Assembly (NCBI GenBank): GCA_030583665.1 | Contig: CP129469.1 | Span: 2,161,043-2,225,042 of the forward strand | Source: Candidatus Jettenia sp. AMX2 | GTDB taxonomy: Bacteria; Planctomycetota; Brocadiia; Brocadiales; Brocadiaceae | Direction of reading: 5' to 3' | Length of the DNA stretch: 64,000 nt | Shown: piece after piece, positions 26,837 through 36,494 of the stretch | Layout of the letters: each line of letters starts with the position of its first letter | Numbering within the stretch: position 1 is the stretch's first letter | Translations under genes and position numbers: made by a program | The notes under the pieces: generated by a model | What the model was told of the DNA's origin: nothing | Database searches by the model: none | Seen by the model: only the letters and a program-made list of their open reading frames with translations

Positions 26837-27820
26837 ATGATTAAAAAAAATAAAATATATTTTTACTGTTCGATACTTTTTATTATAAATTGTTTATTGT
26901 CTTTTTCCGCATTTTCACAGAATTACATAATAAACGGTATCCCGGAACGGGACTACACGAAAACAGAAATCAGGGATAGCATCGTACGAAAAGAATCCTT
27001 GGTTCTTAAAGATAACCGAGTGTACATTCAAATACTGCTTGACAGAGGAGCGAAGAACATAACTGATCATACAAGATACAAAGAAATGTTTTATTCGCTT
27101 CCCGAACAAATTTTTTATGATGAGGCAACGAACCGCATTTTATATGATACAGGAACCGAAGAAATTGAAGTGGGAAAGGTCAAAAGTTTCTTAGGTCTTA
27201 TGCCCTCTATTGTTTTAAGTGAAGGCGTAATAATAGTAAGTTCTCCTAACGATGCCAAATTATTAATCTCATCCTTTAATAACAACGGCACATTTCCCTT
27301 ATCCATTATCCATTCAGAAGAAAGTATGGAAATAACTTTGAGTAGAAAATGCGGGCAATGCCATATACTCGATTACCTTTTTTCGCATAAAAAATGGACA
27401 GAAGAAGACATAATACATGTGTTTAACAGGTTACAAATGGAAAAAGGAGAGCAATTTACTGCAGATGAGCAGGCAATCATTGATCTCTTTAAACAGTATC
27501 AGAGGGGAGAAATAGACAAGGAGAAACTTTCCGAGTTCAAAACATTAAAAGAAATGGAAAAAAAAGATGTCAATACCTTTACAGAAGATATCTATACAAA
27601 TACCTGTGTGCCTTGCCATAACCCATCGGCAATTTCAGATATACCATCATTATATACCAAACGCAGATGCAAAAGCATAGCCGGCTGGATAAAAGAAAAA
27701 GAGCCATTACTCTTTCTGCAGAAAGACCTTGATAGCCTGGCTGGCTATTTATGGGAAATAAAACTGAGACCGCATAACCATTCAATCTGTTTCCGCGAGA
27801 AAGGAGGTGATATTCAGTAA
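26837..27820 (+). CDS. Periplasmic dihaem c-type cytochrome of unknown family, inside the ammonium region
   Basis: The 327-residue product has a signal peptide (MIKKNKIYFYCSILFIINCL, cleaved near FSA-FSQ) and two haem c motifs, CGQCH at residues 172-176 and CVPCH at 257-261. Residues 30-165 have mixed strand and helix character and match no family I recognise. A charged helical region of about 80 residues joins the two haem sites. It would sit outside the cytoplasmic membrane or in the anammoxosome lumen. It lies between amt2 and amt3, and a sigma-54-like promoter stands upstream, so it seems to be controlled with ammonium uptake. ATG at 26837 has AGGAAC upstream; the open frame from 26750 is not used. 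Its redox partner is unknown. Confidence 0.8.
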   Translation: MIKKNKIYFYCSILFIINCLLSFSAFSQNYIINGIPERDYTKTEIRDSIVRKESLVLKDNRVYIQILLDRGAKNITDHTRYKEMFYSLPEQIFYDEATNRILYDTGTEEIEVGKVKSFLGLMPSIVLSEGVIIVSSPNDAKLLISSFNNNGTFPLSIIHSEESMEITLSRKCGQCHILDYLFSHKKWTEEDIIHVFNRLQMEKGEQFTADEQAIIDLFKQYQRGEIDKEKLSEFKTLKEMEKKDVNTFTEDIYTNTCVPCHNPSAISDIPSLYTKRRCKSIAGWIKEKEPLLFLQKDLDSLAGYLWEIKLRPHNHSICFREKGGDIQ

Positions 27821-27940
27821 GACGAGGGAGGTTTTTTTCTGAAGTACATGTGTCACCGGTTGAAACAGTTCGTAAATAAGTAGTGGTATGTGTAGTTTAA
27901 GATGGGAAGGTTGTTAACTATTACTTGAAAGGAGATAGCT

Positions 27941-29260
27941 ATGAGAAGAGGAGTCCTCGTGGGCGTTTCATCGATCTTTGTATTATCGATGTTTGCGCTA
28001 TTTGTTTCTACTGCTATGGCAGGTGATGTACCGGAAATTGATACAGGGGATAATGCGTGGATGCTTATGTCTGCAGCATTGGTACTTTTTATGACACCCG
28101 GACTTGCCCTGTTTTATGGAGGTATGGTAAGGTCAAAAAATATGGTAAACACCATATGGATGAGCTTCATTTGTATGTGCATAGCAACCATGACGTGGGT
28201 ACTTTGGGGGTATAGCCTGGCATTCGCTCCGGGCAACTGGTTTATTGGGGGTCTCCAGTGGTGCGGATTAGGTCTGGGGGCCGTTGGACAAACGCCACTC
28301 GAAGGGTCAACAATTCCGCATTTAACATTTATGGTATTTCAGGGCATGTTTGTTATTATTACCACTGCAATTATGAGTGGTGCTTTCGTAGAGCGCTTTA
28401 AATTTAATGCATGGATGTTACTGATACTTTTGTGGACAACCATAGTTTACCCGCCAATAGCATATTGGGTATGGGCAGATGGCTGGCTGGGAGCCATCGG
28501 AAAATTGGATTTTGCAGGTGGTACTGTAGTTCACATATGTTCTGGCGCCTCAGCCCTGGCAATCCTTCTTGTTGTGGGGAAGCGAAAAGAAGTCAGACCT
28601 CCACATAATTTACCACTCATGATGCTGGGAACCGGTATGCTATGGTTTGGATGGTTCGGTTTCAACGCAGGGAGTGCAGGAGCAGCGGATGGTCTTGCTG
28701 CAAGCGCATTTGTTGTTACGAATATCTCCGCAGCTGCAGGTGGACTTGCATGGTCTATTTTAGAGTGGATATACCATAAGAAACCTACCATACTTGGCGC
28801 TTGTTCAGGTGTAGTTGCAGGTTTGGTCGGTATTACACCATGCGCAGGATATGTAGGACCCATGGCATCAATTTTTGTAGGCGTTATTGCTGGAATAATA
28901 TGTTTCTATTGCGTAACAAAACTGAAACCAATCATTGGTTACGATGATGCATTGGATGTATTAGGTATACATGCGTATGGTGGAACCTGGGGAGGATTGG
29001 CAGTCGGTATCTTTGCAAGCACATCGGTAAATCCTGGTGGCGCTGATGGTGCAATTTATGGAAATTTCACCCAATTGGGAATACAAGCAATTGGCGTTCT
29101 GGTTGGATGGGCATGGGCATTTGGAATTACCTTGCCGCTGGCTCTCTTTGTTAATTGGGTGATCGGCTTACGGCCCAGTGAAGCTGATGAAACTATCGGT
29201 ATGGACCAAACCCAGCATAAAGAAATTAGTTATCATATTTTTGAGGCAGAACAGACTTAA
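27941..29260 (+). CDS. amt: Ammonium transporter 3 (classical AmtB type)
   Basis: A signal peptide (ending AMA-GDV) precedes a textbook AmtB body: GDNAWMLMSAALVLFMTPGLALF, given here only by its position 34-56, then MVRSKNM, the twin His in VVHICSGASAL and GIHAYGGTWGG, WFGWFGFNAGSAG, and the tail GLRPSEADETIGMD. At 439 residues it is shorter than amt1 and closer to enteric AmtB than amt1 and amt2 are. It should conduct ammonium and be gated by GlnK. GAAAGGAGATAGCT directly before ATG 27941 is a strong ribosome site. The glnK2 gene follows 93 bases downstream. Confidence 0.97.
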   Translation: MRRGVLVGVSSIFVLSMFALFVSTAMAGDVPEIDTGDNAWMLMSAALVLFMTPGLALFYGGMVRSKNMVNTIWMSFICMCIATMTWVLWGYSLAFAPGNWFIGGLQWCGLGLGAVGQTPLEGSTIPHLTFMVFQGMFVIITTAIMSGAFVERFKFNAWMLLILLWTTIVYPPIAYWVWADGWLGAIGKLDFAGGTVVHICSGASALAILLVVGKRKEVRPPHNLPLMMLGTGMLWFGWFGFNAGSAGAADGLAASAFVVTNISAAAGGLAWSILEWIYHKKPTILGACSGVVAGLVGITPCAGYVGPMASIFVGVIAGIICFYCVTKLKPIIGYDDALDVLGIHAYGGTWGGLAVGIFASTSVNPGGADGAIYGNFTQLGIQAIGVLVGWAWAFGITLPLALFVNWVIGLRPSEADETIGMDQTQHKEISYHIFEAEQT

Positions 29261-29320
29261 TTATTTACCGTAAAAAACATACATTCTAAGGGAAGAATCT
29301 TAATCATTGATTTTCATTAA

Positions 29321-29692
<372 letters not shown>

Positions 29693-29750
29693 TTAATGTA
29701 ACAATCAGCAATTTTTGTAGTTATATACAAAAGTTCCGCAATGTAGTAAA

Positions 29751-29790
29751 AGGGCGTTGGATTTATATAAATCCAATGCCCTCATTTTTT
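29751..29790 (+). terminator. Rho-independent terminator closing the amt3-glnK2 unit
   Basis: A 15-bp stem (29751-29765 with 29768-29782, one G-T pair) is followed by CA and six T. It lies 58 bases after glnK2. Only two bases separate the arms, so the top pairs must open to form the loop. Confidence 0.85.
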
Positions 29791-29807
29791 ATATCTTATA
29801 AAATATT

Positions 29808-30623
29808 ATGATTAAAAAAAGCATAGACTCTGTTCCGTTACTATTTTTTAAGAATCTGTCAAAAAACAGGGAAATTAAACATTTTGTATCAACAAGGATT
29901 GGCGGATTTAGTAATCAGCCATATCATTCTCTCAATCTGGGATTTCATACCGGAGATAATCCTGCGGCAGTACTCAAAAATCGTAAGCAGCTTGCCCTTA
30001 TGCTTGGAGTTCCATTACACAATTTTGTTACCGCTAAACAAGTTCACGGTTCCCAAATAAGAATCATCACAAGAGGCTCCCGGGGGCAAGGGGCATTTGA
30101 TTATGACACGGCAACACCCCTTACTGATGCAATGGTAACAGACGTTACAAACATCGTCCTGATGGTATTGCAGGCTGATTGTGTCCCCGTTCTGCTGTTT
30201 GATGCAAGGAGGAAGGTCATTGGTATTATCCATGCGGGATGGAAAGGCACAGTCAAAAAAATATCAAAGGATACGATACTTGTCTTAAAGGAAAAATTTG
30301 GCTGTCTTCCGGCTGATATCCTTGCTGGAATCGGACCGTCAATCGGTCCGTGTTGCTATGAGATTGGCCCGGAAATCATTGCTGAAATCAGTAATGTGTT
30401 TTACCTTAAAAGTAAATGCCGCAACCAAAACACTGCATCCGGCAAAAATTTTTTCGATTTATGGAAGGCAAATAAAATGCAGCTTATGGAAGCGGGGGTG
30501 CCGGAAGAAAATATAGAAACTGCCGGAATCTGTACCTATTGTAATCATCATCTTTTTTTCTCTCATCGCAATTGCACTACAGGAACAGGTAGATTCGGAG
30601 CCGGCATAATGCTTAGAGATTAA
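29808..30623 (+). CDS. YfiH / LACC1-family purine nucleoside phosphorylase-like protein
   Basis: The 271-residue protein has the multicopper-polyphenol-oxidase-like fold of YfiH/YlmD: STRIGGFSNQPYHSLNLGFHTGD (residues 28-50), KQVHGSQI, the zinc site His-Cys in LQADCVPVLLFD and IHAGWKGT, and CTYC near the C-terminus. Family members act on adenosine, inosine and methylthioadenosine. The older laccase name is not supported by these motifs. It stands alone behind the amt terminator and convergent to the GltB-like gene. No ribosome site is clear before ATG 29808. Confidence 0.9.
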   Translation: MIKKSIDSVPLLFFKNLSKNREIKHFVSTRIGGFSNQPYHSLNLGFHTGDNPAAVLKNRKQLALMLGVPLHNFVTAKQVHGSQIRIITRGSRGQGAFDYDTATPLTDAMVTDVTNIVLMVLQADCVPVLLFDARRKVIGIIHAGWKGTVKKISKDTILVLKEKFGCLPADILAGIGPSIGPCCYEIGPEIIAEISNVFYLKSKCRNQNTASGKNFFDLWKANKMQLMEAGVPEENIETAGICTYCNHHLFFSHRNCTTGTGRFGAGIMLRD

Positions 30624-30632
30624 TTCACAGGC

Positions 30633-30656
30633 AGGGGCGCGCGGTAACGCACCCCT
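30633..30656. terminator. Possible bidirectional terminator between convergent genes
   Basis: AGGGGCGCG (30633-30641) and CGCACCCCT (30648-30656) pair with one mismatch around a 6-base loop. A pyrimidine-rich tail follows on the + strand without a pure T-run. The position between two converging genes fits. Confidence 0.45.
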
Positions 30657-30672
30657 CTATTATACTTTCCCT

Positions 30673-32397
30673 TTATTTCCTTCCCTTACCCTTCCCTTTC
30701 GGTTTTGGAATTGGTTTTGTAGGTTTTGGTTTTGATATGGTTTTTTGCTTTGCTGCAATTTTTGATTTTGCAGCTGCAGCTACTTTCTGTTTTGCCGCTG
30801 TTTTGGTAATGTTTTTTTCTTTCCCCGCAAGAATTAGTTCTGCCTGTTCAGCATCAGCATCCATAATGTACCTTAAACCAGTTATGTCAGCTGCTTCCCG
30901 GGTAAGGCTTACAACATCATCTCTTGTAAGATAGCGCAATGCAAACTTTCTTGAACCGCACATTAATTGCCTTAGACCCTGAGACAGACGCTGATAATAC
31001 GAATAAACACCTATCGCTCCGGGAGGTACTTTCCTGCCATTATCATTGAATAGCCTCTCTACTTTGGACGACAATACAAAGATCTCATCCATTGTTTTCC
31101 CATACATCTCTATCGTCCTGTCGATATTCTTTGTCTCAATCTGTTCACCAAGCAGTTTTCCGACATGTGCAGCACAAATTGCCGGACGTGCCATTCCTAC
31201 GGCCTTCACATAGGGCGCACCCAGTGCAATAGCCTTGAAAATATCGTCTTCAAATGCAAACCCGCCGGCAAGGATAATATCCGGAACATGTTTTCCTTTC
31301 GATGCTAATTTGTGCACATACTTATAGGTAAGGGCAGATATATATAAGGTTGGGATTCCCCATTCATTCATCATATGCCAGGGACTCATACCGGTCCCCC
31401 CGCCGGCGCCATCAACCGTTAATACGTCTACTCCTGCAAGCGAACAATAATAAACCGCCCTTGCAAGATCCGCCGGCCTGTAAGCACCTGTTTTCAGGAA
31501 GATATGTTTGGCGCCCATTTTCCGTAATTCTTCAACCCTTTTAACAAACCCCTGTTCCGTGACCATTCCAACCCTGGAATGCCGTTCAAATTCCTTGAAC
31601 GACTTTCCAAAAACGGATGTAACATTATCCTCATAAGGATCAGGTAATACAATATACCCCCGGTCTCTCAGCATTCTTGCCTTTTCCAGGCTATCAATCT
31701 TTACCTCTCCACCGATATCCTTGGCACCCTGACCCCATTTCATTTCAACGGCGTCAACACCTAATTTGTTTATACCGTATTCAATTACTCCCAACCGGTT
31801 ATCTTCTACATTTTCCTGCAATATTATTGTTCCATAACCATCCTGTTGCCAATCTTTAAAGGCTCTTACCCGGTATTCCAGATCAGGACAGTGAACAACT
31901 TTTCCTTTCTCAAATTTCGAATTGGGGTCCATACCTGCAACATTTTCACCAATAGTTAAACCTGTTCCTGAAATCGCAGAACCAATGGCTAATCCATCCC
32001 AGTGCGTCTTTGCAATCCTTGTTGAACCCAGCCCCGGAACTACAACAGGAAACCTTAATTTAACACCCCTATTCTTCCCCAGGAATGCTTCCGTATTGAC
32101 ATTTTCAAAAATTGCCTTGTCACTATCAGCCTCAATTCCAACAGCCCCGACAGCTGTCCCCATGATATTCAAATGTGAGAAATCTGCAGGGTATTCCTTG
32201 TCTGCACCTGCAGTAAGGGTCCCGAATGGCTGCGGATACAAGTTTTCGGATGCCCTAAAGGCAGACCTTCCAATCTCACACAGACCAGGACACTCATCCA
32301 CGCAAATCGAACACATGCCACTGGCAGGTGTCCTGTCGTTGGGTGTTCTATTTCTTGAACGCGTCGCTACAGATGCATTCGGTTTTGAAAATGACAT
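30673..32397 (-). CDS. GltB-like FMN-binding glutamate synthase family protein with Lys/Ala/Pro-rich tail
   Basis: The body matches the central FMN-barrel of glutamate synthase in its archaeal, stand-alone form: MKWGQGAKDIGGEV, KTGAYRPADLA, VDGAGGGTGMSPWHM and ILAGGFAFEDDIFKAIALGA (FMN phosphate site). An N-terminal CSICVDECPGLC (about residues 28-39) may bind an iron-sulfur cluster. No glutaminase (GATase) domain is present. The last about 50 residues are almost only Lys, Ala, Pro, Gly and Ile (AAAAKSKIAAKQK, KPKGKGKGRK), like a histone H1 tail. Glutamate synthesis would fit the ammonium region next door, but other substrates are known for this family. ATG 32397 has AAGGGG upstream. Confidence 0.82.
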   Translation of the reverse strand: MSFSKPNASVATRSRNRTPNDRTPASGMCSICVDECPGLCEIGRSAFRASENLYPQPFGTLTAGADKEYPADFSHLNIMGTAVGAVGIEADSDKAIFENVNTEAFLGKNRGVKLRFPVVVPGLGSTRIAKTHWDGLAIGSAISGTGLTIGENVAGMDPNSKFEKGKVVHCPDLEYRVRAFKDWQQDGYGTIILQENVEDNRLGVIEYGINKLGVDAVEMKWGQGAKDIGGEVKIDSLEKARMLRDRGYIVLPDPYEDNVTSVFGKSFKEFERHSRVGMVTEQGFVKRVEELRKMGAKHIFLKTGAYRPADLARAVYYCSLAGVDVLTVDGAGGGTGMSPWHMMNEWGIPTLYISALTYKYVHKLASKGKHVPDIILAGGFAFEDDIFKAIALGAPYVKAVGMARPAICAAHVGKLLGEQIETKNIDRTIEMYGKTMDEIFVLSSKVERLFNDNGRKVPPGAIGVYSYYQRLSQGLRQLMCGSRKFALRYLTRDDVVSLTREAADITGLRYIMDADAEQAELILAGKEKNITKTAAKQKVAAAAKSKIAAKQKTISKPKPTKPIPKPKGKGKGRK

Positions 32398-32690
32398 TTA
32401 CAAACCCCTTTCTAATAAATTTACAAGCTATGTTATTTATGATTAATGCTTACTGGTGTATTAATTTTTTTCATTGAACAATGCGTTGTTTCAGCCACTC
32501 ATATGGCTCATAAAAGCACTGTTTTCATGCTATCACACGGTAAATAAGCAACCCGGTAACACCGATAAGAGACGCTGAATCGCCCTGCAGGCAGACAAAA
32601 CTTAAAGGACTGTCATGCTAAAAAACATATGAGCATTTAAAATTTAGCATATGGTATACCAACAAAAAAATATACACACAAATAATACGG

Positions 32691-32704
32691 TAAATACAGA
32701 TAAA
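32691..32704. repeat. 14-mer repeat, copy 2
   Basis: Exact TAAATACAGATAAA, followed by ATAATTATATATA. The same A+T-rich continuation follows copy 3 in slightly shorter form. Confidence 0.5.
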
Positions 32705-32982
32705 ATAATTATATATATTTATTTAAAATCTGTGATTGTCGTTACAACACTCTTTGGTGTGCTGGCTGACTAAAACCAAAATACTTACCTGTCAGGTTAA
32801 TTTCTGCATCCTTTTGGTATCATGACGTAAAGAGAAACGAACCGTTAAGGTTTTCCCTTCCCGTTTTTTTAAAGTTTTCTGCAAGCATACCTTATATACC
32901 TATTTTCAAATTCACTGTCAATAAAATTTTAGTAATGGCCTTGTTTGTCAGATTCTTCTGTCAACAAAACACAATTTATTTG

Positions 32983-32996
32983 TAAATACAGATAAA
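32983..32996. repeat. 14-mer repeat, copy 3 (upstream of moxR)
   Basis: Exact TAAATACAGATAAA, followed by TTATATATAATAG, 95 bases before the MoxR start codon. It could be part of a promoter or a binding site. Confidence 0.5.
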
Positions 32997-33090
32997 TTAT
33001 ATATAATAGCTGAAAATATCAGACCCCTTAAAAAGGGCAAGACAGATACATATCATCAGCGATTTCTCACTTGCGATAAGGGTTAAATTT

Positions 33091-34083
33091 ATGAAATTAC
33101 GCACAAAAACAACAAACCAAAGAGAGCTTATTAAAGAAAAGGTTGGAAAGATAAAAAGCGAGGTTGCCAAGGTCATTGTCGGCCAGGAAGAAATGATAGA
33201 AGGTATTATTATTGCGCTTTTATCAGATGGCCATATCCTTTTGGAAGGCTATCCCGGATTAGGTAAAACGATGACTGTAAAGACAGTCGCTCGGGTACTG
33301 GGTGCAAAGTTTCATCGGATTCAGTTTACACCAGACCTCATTCCTGGTGATATTACCGGCTTTGAGATATGGGATCCTGCTACAAAAAAAACTAAAATTC
33401 AGAAAGGCCCCGTATTTACCAATTTATTACTTGCAGACGAAATTAATCGGTCTCCGGCAAAGGTACAAAGCGCACTTCTCGAAGCTATGCAGGAAAAGCA
33501 AGTAACGATAGGCCGCGAAACACATTCTCTGGAAAAACTATTCCTCGTATTGGCAACACAAAACCCCATCGAAATTTCCGGAACCTATTTATTACCCGAG
33601 GCCGAAATAGACCGTTTCCTGTTTAAATTAAAAGTGCGTTATCCCTCATATGATGATGAAAGAACGATTACCGAAAGACAAATTCTTGATACCGAAACAA
33701 CCGTGGACACCGTCTTAACACAAGAAGAGATATTGTCATTGAGGCATACGATTATAGAATGGTTACCTTTGTATGAAACATCTCCTATTGTAAAATATAT
33801 AACACGGCTTGTCAGGGCGACAAGGCCCGAAAATAATAACGGCGAATTAACAAATCTGGTAATGTATGGAGCATCGCCCAGGGCAACTATAGCCTTAGCA
33901 AAGGCATCACGTGTGTATGCCTTTCTTCGCGGAGACGACATCCTGGAACCAGAACACGTACAAAAAATGGCTTATCCCGCTCTCCGTCACAGAATAATCC
34001 TTACCCATGAAGCAGAATCCGAAGGTATCGACCCCGATGATATTATTAAAAAAATACTTCACCGGGTTACAAGGCTGGAATAA
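33091..34083 (+). CDS. moxR: MoxR-family AAA+ ATPase
   Basis: The 330 residues show Walker A GYPGLGKTMTV (about residues 54-64), the Walker B motif LLADEINRSPAKVQSALLEAMQE, given by position 112-134, and sensor 1 LATQNPIE. RPENNN, GASPRATIALAKASR and a C-terminal lid are typical of MoxR. MoxR ATPases work with VWA proteins to insert cofactors or remodel proteins. It leads a set with DUF58, BatD-like, two VWA and a TPR protein, the Bat layout, that runs on into nrfHA. No clear ribosome site precedes ATG 33091. Confidence 0.96.
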   Translation: MKLRTKTTNQRELIKEKVGKIKSEVAKVIVGQEEMIEGIIIALLSDGHILLEGYPGLGKTMTVKTVARVLGAKFHRIQFTPDLIPGDITGFEIWDPATKKTKIQKGPVFTNLLLADEINRSPAKVQSALLEAMQEKQVTIGRETHSLEKLFLVLATQNPIEISGTYLLPEAEIDRFLFKLKVRYPSYDDERTITERQILDTETTVDTVLTQEEILSLRHTIIEWLPLYETSPIVKYITRLVRATRPENNNGELTNLVMYGASPRATIALAKASRVYAFLRGDDILEPEHVQKMAYPALRHRIILTHEAESEGIDPDDIIKKILHRVTRLE

Positions 34084-34185
34084 ACAAAACACTCAAGGGG
34101 AAACCCAAAAAAGTTCTTTTGGTAGCCATTGAGATTATAGAATAGCGAAACATGTTATTACCGGGTCTTTCTTCATATTGATCAG

Positions 34186-35040
34186 ATGAAAAAAAGAATA
34201 AAACTTTCTTTACAACGATTACTTGGGAATTTATTTGACGGGATTTTTCCAAGTTATTTAAATGCCCCCCACGGACTGGAACTTGATGAAATCCGTCAGT
34301 ATCAGCCCGGTGATGATTTCAGATCCATCGATTGGAAAACAACCGCAAGAACAGGGAAATTGCACGTACGCATAAAATTGGTTGATAAACGCGTAACGAT
34401 TTTATTCCTGGTTGACAAAAGCCGGTCGGGAAAATTCGGGTCTTTCATAAACACAAAAGAATGCCTTCAATCAAGCGTCCTCCTGCTTCTGGTTCATGCT
34501 GCATCAGAAACAGGAAATGAAATAGGATTTATTACATTTACCGATAGAATAGAAACCTATATTCAACCCAAAACGGGTGAAAAAGAAGCGCTGAAAAATG
34601 TTAAAAATATTTTACAGACAAGACCAACCAGCTACTTCACTGATTTAAATAATGCGTTTACGTTTGTAAACGAAAGACCTTATATCCCATCGCTTGTCTT
34701 TATTCTGTCTGATTTTTTATCCCCTTACAATTACGAACAATCACTTAAAACCCTTTCCTATTTACATGAGGTAATACCCATCATTATCTCTGACAGAACG
34801 GAAATAAGCCTGCCAAATAAAAAGGGATTTCTGTCAGTTCAGGATATGGAAACAGGCATAACAAAAGTGGTGGATACTTCTACAGCACTGGCAAAACCAG
34901 CACCTTATCTGTTTTTATTTAAAAAATTAAATCTGGACCACCTTGCGTTATCTGCGGAAGAAGATGAAGAAATATGGATAAAAAAAGTATCGGAATTTTT
35001 TGACCAGCGTATAAGAAGAGGGAGAAGAAGGAGACGATGA
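34186..35040 (+). CDS. DUF58 protein (VWA-like, Bat operon)
   Basis: The DUF58 signature LDEIRQYQPGDDFRSIDWK is present (about residues 28-46), followed by a VWA-like region TILFLVDKSRSGKFGS with an incomplete MIDAS and FILSDFLSP. DUF58 proteins regularly accompany MoxR and are thought to link it to membrane VWA partners. No membrane segment is seen. The C-terminus is a run of Arg and Gly. The stop overlaps the BatD-like start (ATGA at 35037), so translation is coupled. The start, ATG at 34186, has a poor ribosome site 102 bases after moxR. Confidence 0.92.
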   Translation: MKKRIKLSLQRLLGNLFDGIFPSYLNAPHGLELDEIRQYQPGDDFRSIDWKTTARTGKLHVRIKLVDKRVTILFLVDKSRSGKFGSFINTKECLQSSVLLLLVHAASETGNEIGFITFTDRIETYIQPKTGEKEALKNVKNILQTRPTSYFTDLNNAFTFVNERPYIPSLVFILSDFLSPYNYEQSLKTLSYLHEVIPIIISDRTEISLPNKKGFLSVQDMETGITKVVDTSTALAKPAPYLFLFKKLNLDHLALSAEEDEEIWIKKVSEFFDQRIRRGRRRRR

Positions 35041-36431
35041 AATACATTTTTATAAGTTTGTTTATGATAACCCTTTTTTTGGGAACAAATTCTATCCCGT
35101 TGCAGGCACAGGAACAATGGCCGGCACAGGAATTTGCGGAAACGGAACAGACACTTCTGTTAACAGACAAGCCGCTTGAAATCTGGACATTTATCAATGA
35201 TTACCGGTTAATTACCGGCAGGGTATTACATGTAACGGTTCAGATTATCTGGAAACTGGGAATAACCGTAAATCTGGAAGATATCAGAAAAGCAGACCTC
35301 CGCCCTTTTACAATAGAAAGCATTACCATTGGAGAAAGACAGATTTTTGATAACGAGCATGATTATCTCATAGTTACCTATGCACTTTCCCTGCCTCCCG
35401 ATCTCAAAGACGGCATTTATTCTATTCCTTCATTCTCCCTTTCATACACAAATGAAGTTGATAAAACGGAAGGAAAAGCCGTATCTTCACCCATTGCAAT
35501 CCGAAAGACCCCTATCCTCGTAGAAGGAAAGGTAGACAAAGACGTTATTTCAATAGGAGACAGGATTACCTATACACTCACCATCAGACATGAAAAAAAT
35601 GTTAAATTATTATGGGAAAATATCGAGAAATTGAATTTCTCCCCTTTTGAAATAGTAAGTAAGCATCTGGAGAAGCAGACAAAAGGAAACATTAATAAGA
35701 TAGTAATCACCTATACACTTGCAATGTTCGAGCTGGGTGAAAAAAAGAAAGTACCCGAGATTCCTATGCTATCGATCCTGTATTATCTGGAAAACGATAC
35801 CCGGTACAACAGAAAAACGGATACTGCAGCTATTGAAACAAAAGAAGCAAAAATTAGCCCTGTACCCATTGTTATGAATAGCCTTCTTAAGACCGTAGAT
35901 GTCCCTCTGGAAGGAATTAAAGGCCCCTTGTATCTATCAAAAAAATTTGCCTGTTTTTATGGATATTTACCAATAGGCATGGGAACTGTTTTCTTATTAT
36001 TCCTGGGAGGGCTGTTTGTTCAGTCTCGTGCAAAAAGATTTTCCGCTGTTAAGCCAGCATTAGTCTCTGAGACACCGCAAATCACACGACAAAGACTAAA
36101 AGATGCCCTGGCATCATTCCGGTATTCCAGTGAGGATTCCGAAAACCGGAATAATATCCATGATATTGATAAGGCATTAAGGATATATTTAGGTACGCTT
36201 ATGGGAATCTCAGGTGAAACGGCACAATCTGTTACAACATCACAATTTTTGAGCTACAATACGCGGCAAACATTACCGGAAGAAACATCCGCAATAATTC
36301 AAACGGTATTGAAACAGCTCGATCTTCTTATTTTTGGAAGGCAGATTGACAAAGAAATAATGGACAACATCGTGCAAGGGGCAGACGAAATCATAAGAAA
36401 GACGGCTCATCTCCAAAATAATTGGGAGTAG
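35037..36431 (+). CDS. BatD-like membrane protein
   Basis: A signal peptide (residues 1-25, MKYIFISLFMITLFLGT then SIPLQAQ) is followed by an extracytoplasmic region of beta-rich domains (residues 30-300; VDKDVISIGDRITYTLTI is typical of the BatD immunoglobulin-like units). One membrane helix follows at about 306-326 (IGMGTVFLLFLGGLFV), then a cytoplasmic helical domain of about 130 residues. In Bat operons BatD is the partially understood large partner of the VWA proteins. The ATGA overlap with the DUF58 gene and the shared strand show one operon. Function is inferred from context. Confidence 0.78.
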   Translation: MKYIFISLFMITLFLGTNSIPLQAQEQWPAQEFAETEQTLLLTDKPLEIWTFINDYRLITGRVLHVTVQIIWKLGITVNLEDIRKADLRPFTIESITIGERQIFDNEHDYLIVTYALSLPPDLKDGIYSIPSFSLSYTNEVDKTEGKAVSSPIAIRKTPILVEGKVDKDVISIGDRITYTLTIRHEKNVKLLWENIEKLNFSPFEIVSKHLEKQTKGNINKIVITYTLAMFELGEKKKVPEIPMLSILYYLENDTRYNRKTDTAAIETKEAKISPVPIVMNSLLKTVDVPLEGIKGPLYLSKKFACFYGYLPIGMGTVFLLFLGGLFVQSRAKRFSAVKPALVSETPQITRQRLKDALASFRYSSEDSENRNNIHDIDKALRIYLGTLMGISGETAQSVTTSQFLSYNTRQTLPEETSAIIQTVLKQLDLLIFGRQIDKEIMDNIVQGADEIIRKTAHLQNNWE

Positions 36432-36494
36432 AACTGAAAAGGCTAATGTTGTTTATTATTTATTGAAGACCATGAATAAAAATTGGTGTATACA

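Larger units (their letters stand above)
32398..33090. other. Divergent intergenic DNA between the GltB-like gene and the MoxR operon
   Basis: Nearly 700 bases with no recognised gene or RNA. It is A+T-rich and contains two exact copies of a 14-mer (listed separately) 278 bases apart. It must hold the promoters of both divergent units. Confidence 0.5.

Noticed and set aside
29808-30623. Laccase function for the YfiH-like protein
   Set aside because: The multicopper-oxidase copper motifs are absent; the zinc-type Cys/His pattern of purine nucleoside phosphorylase-like YfiH is present.
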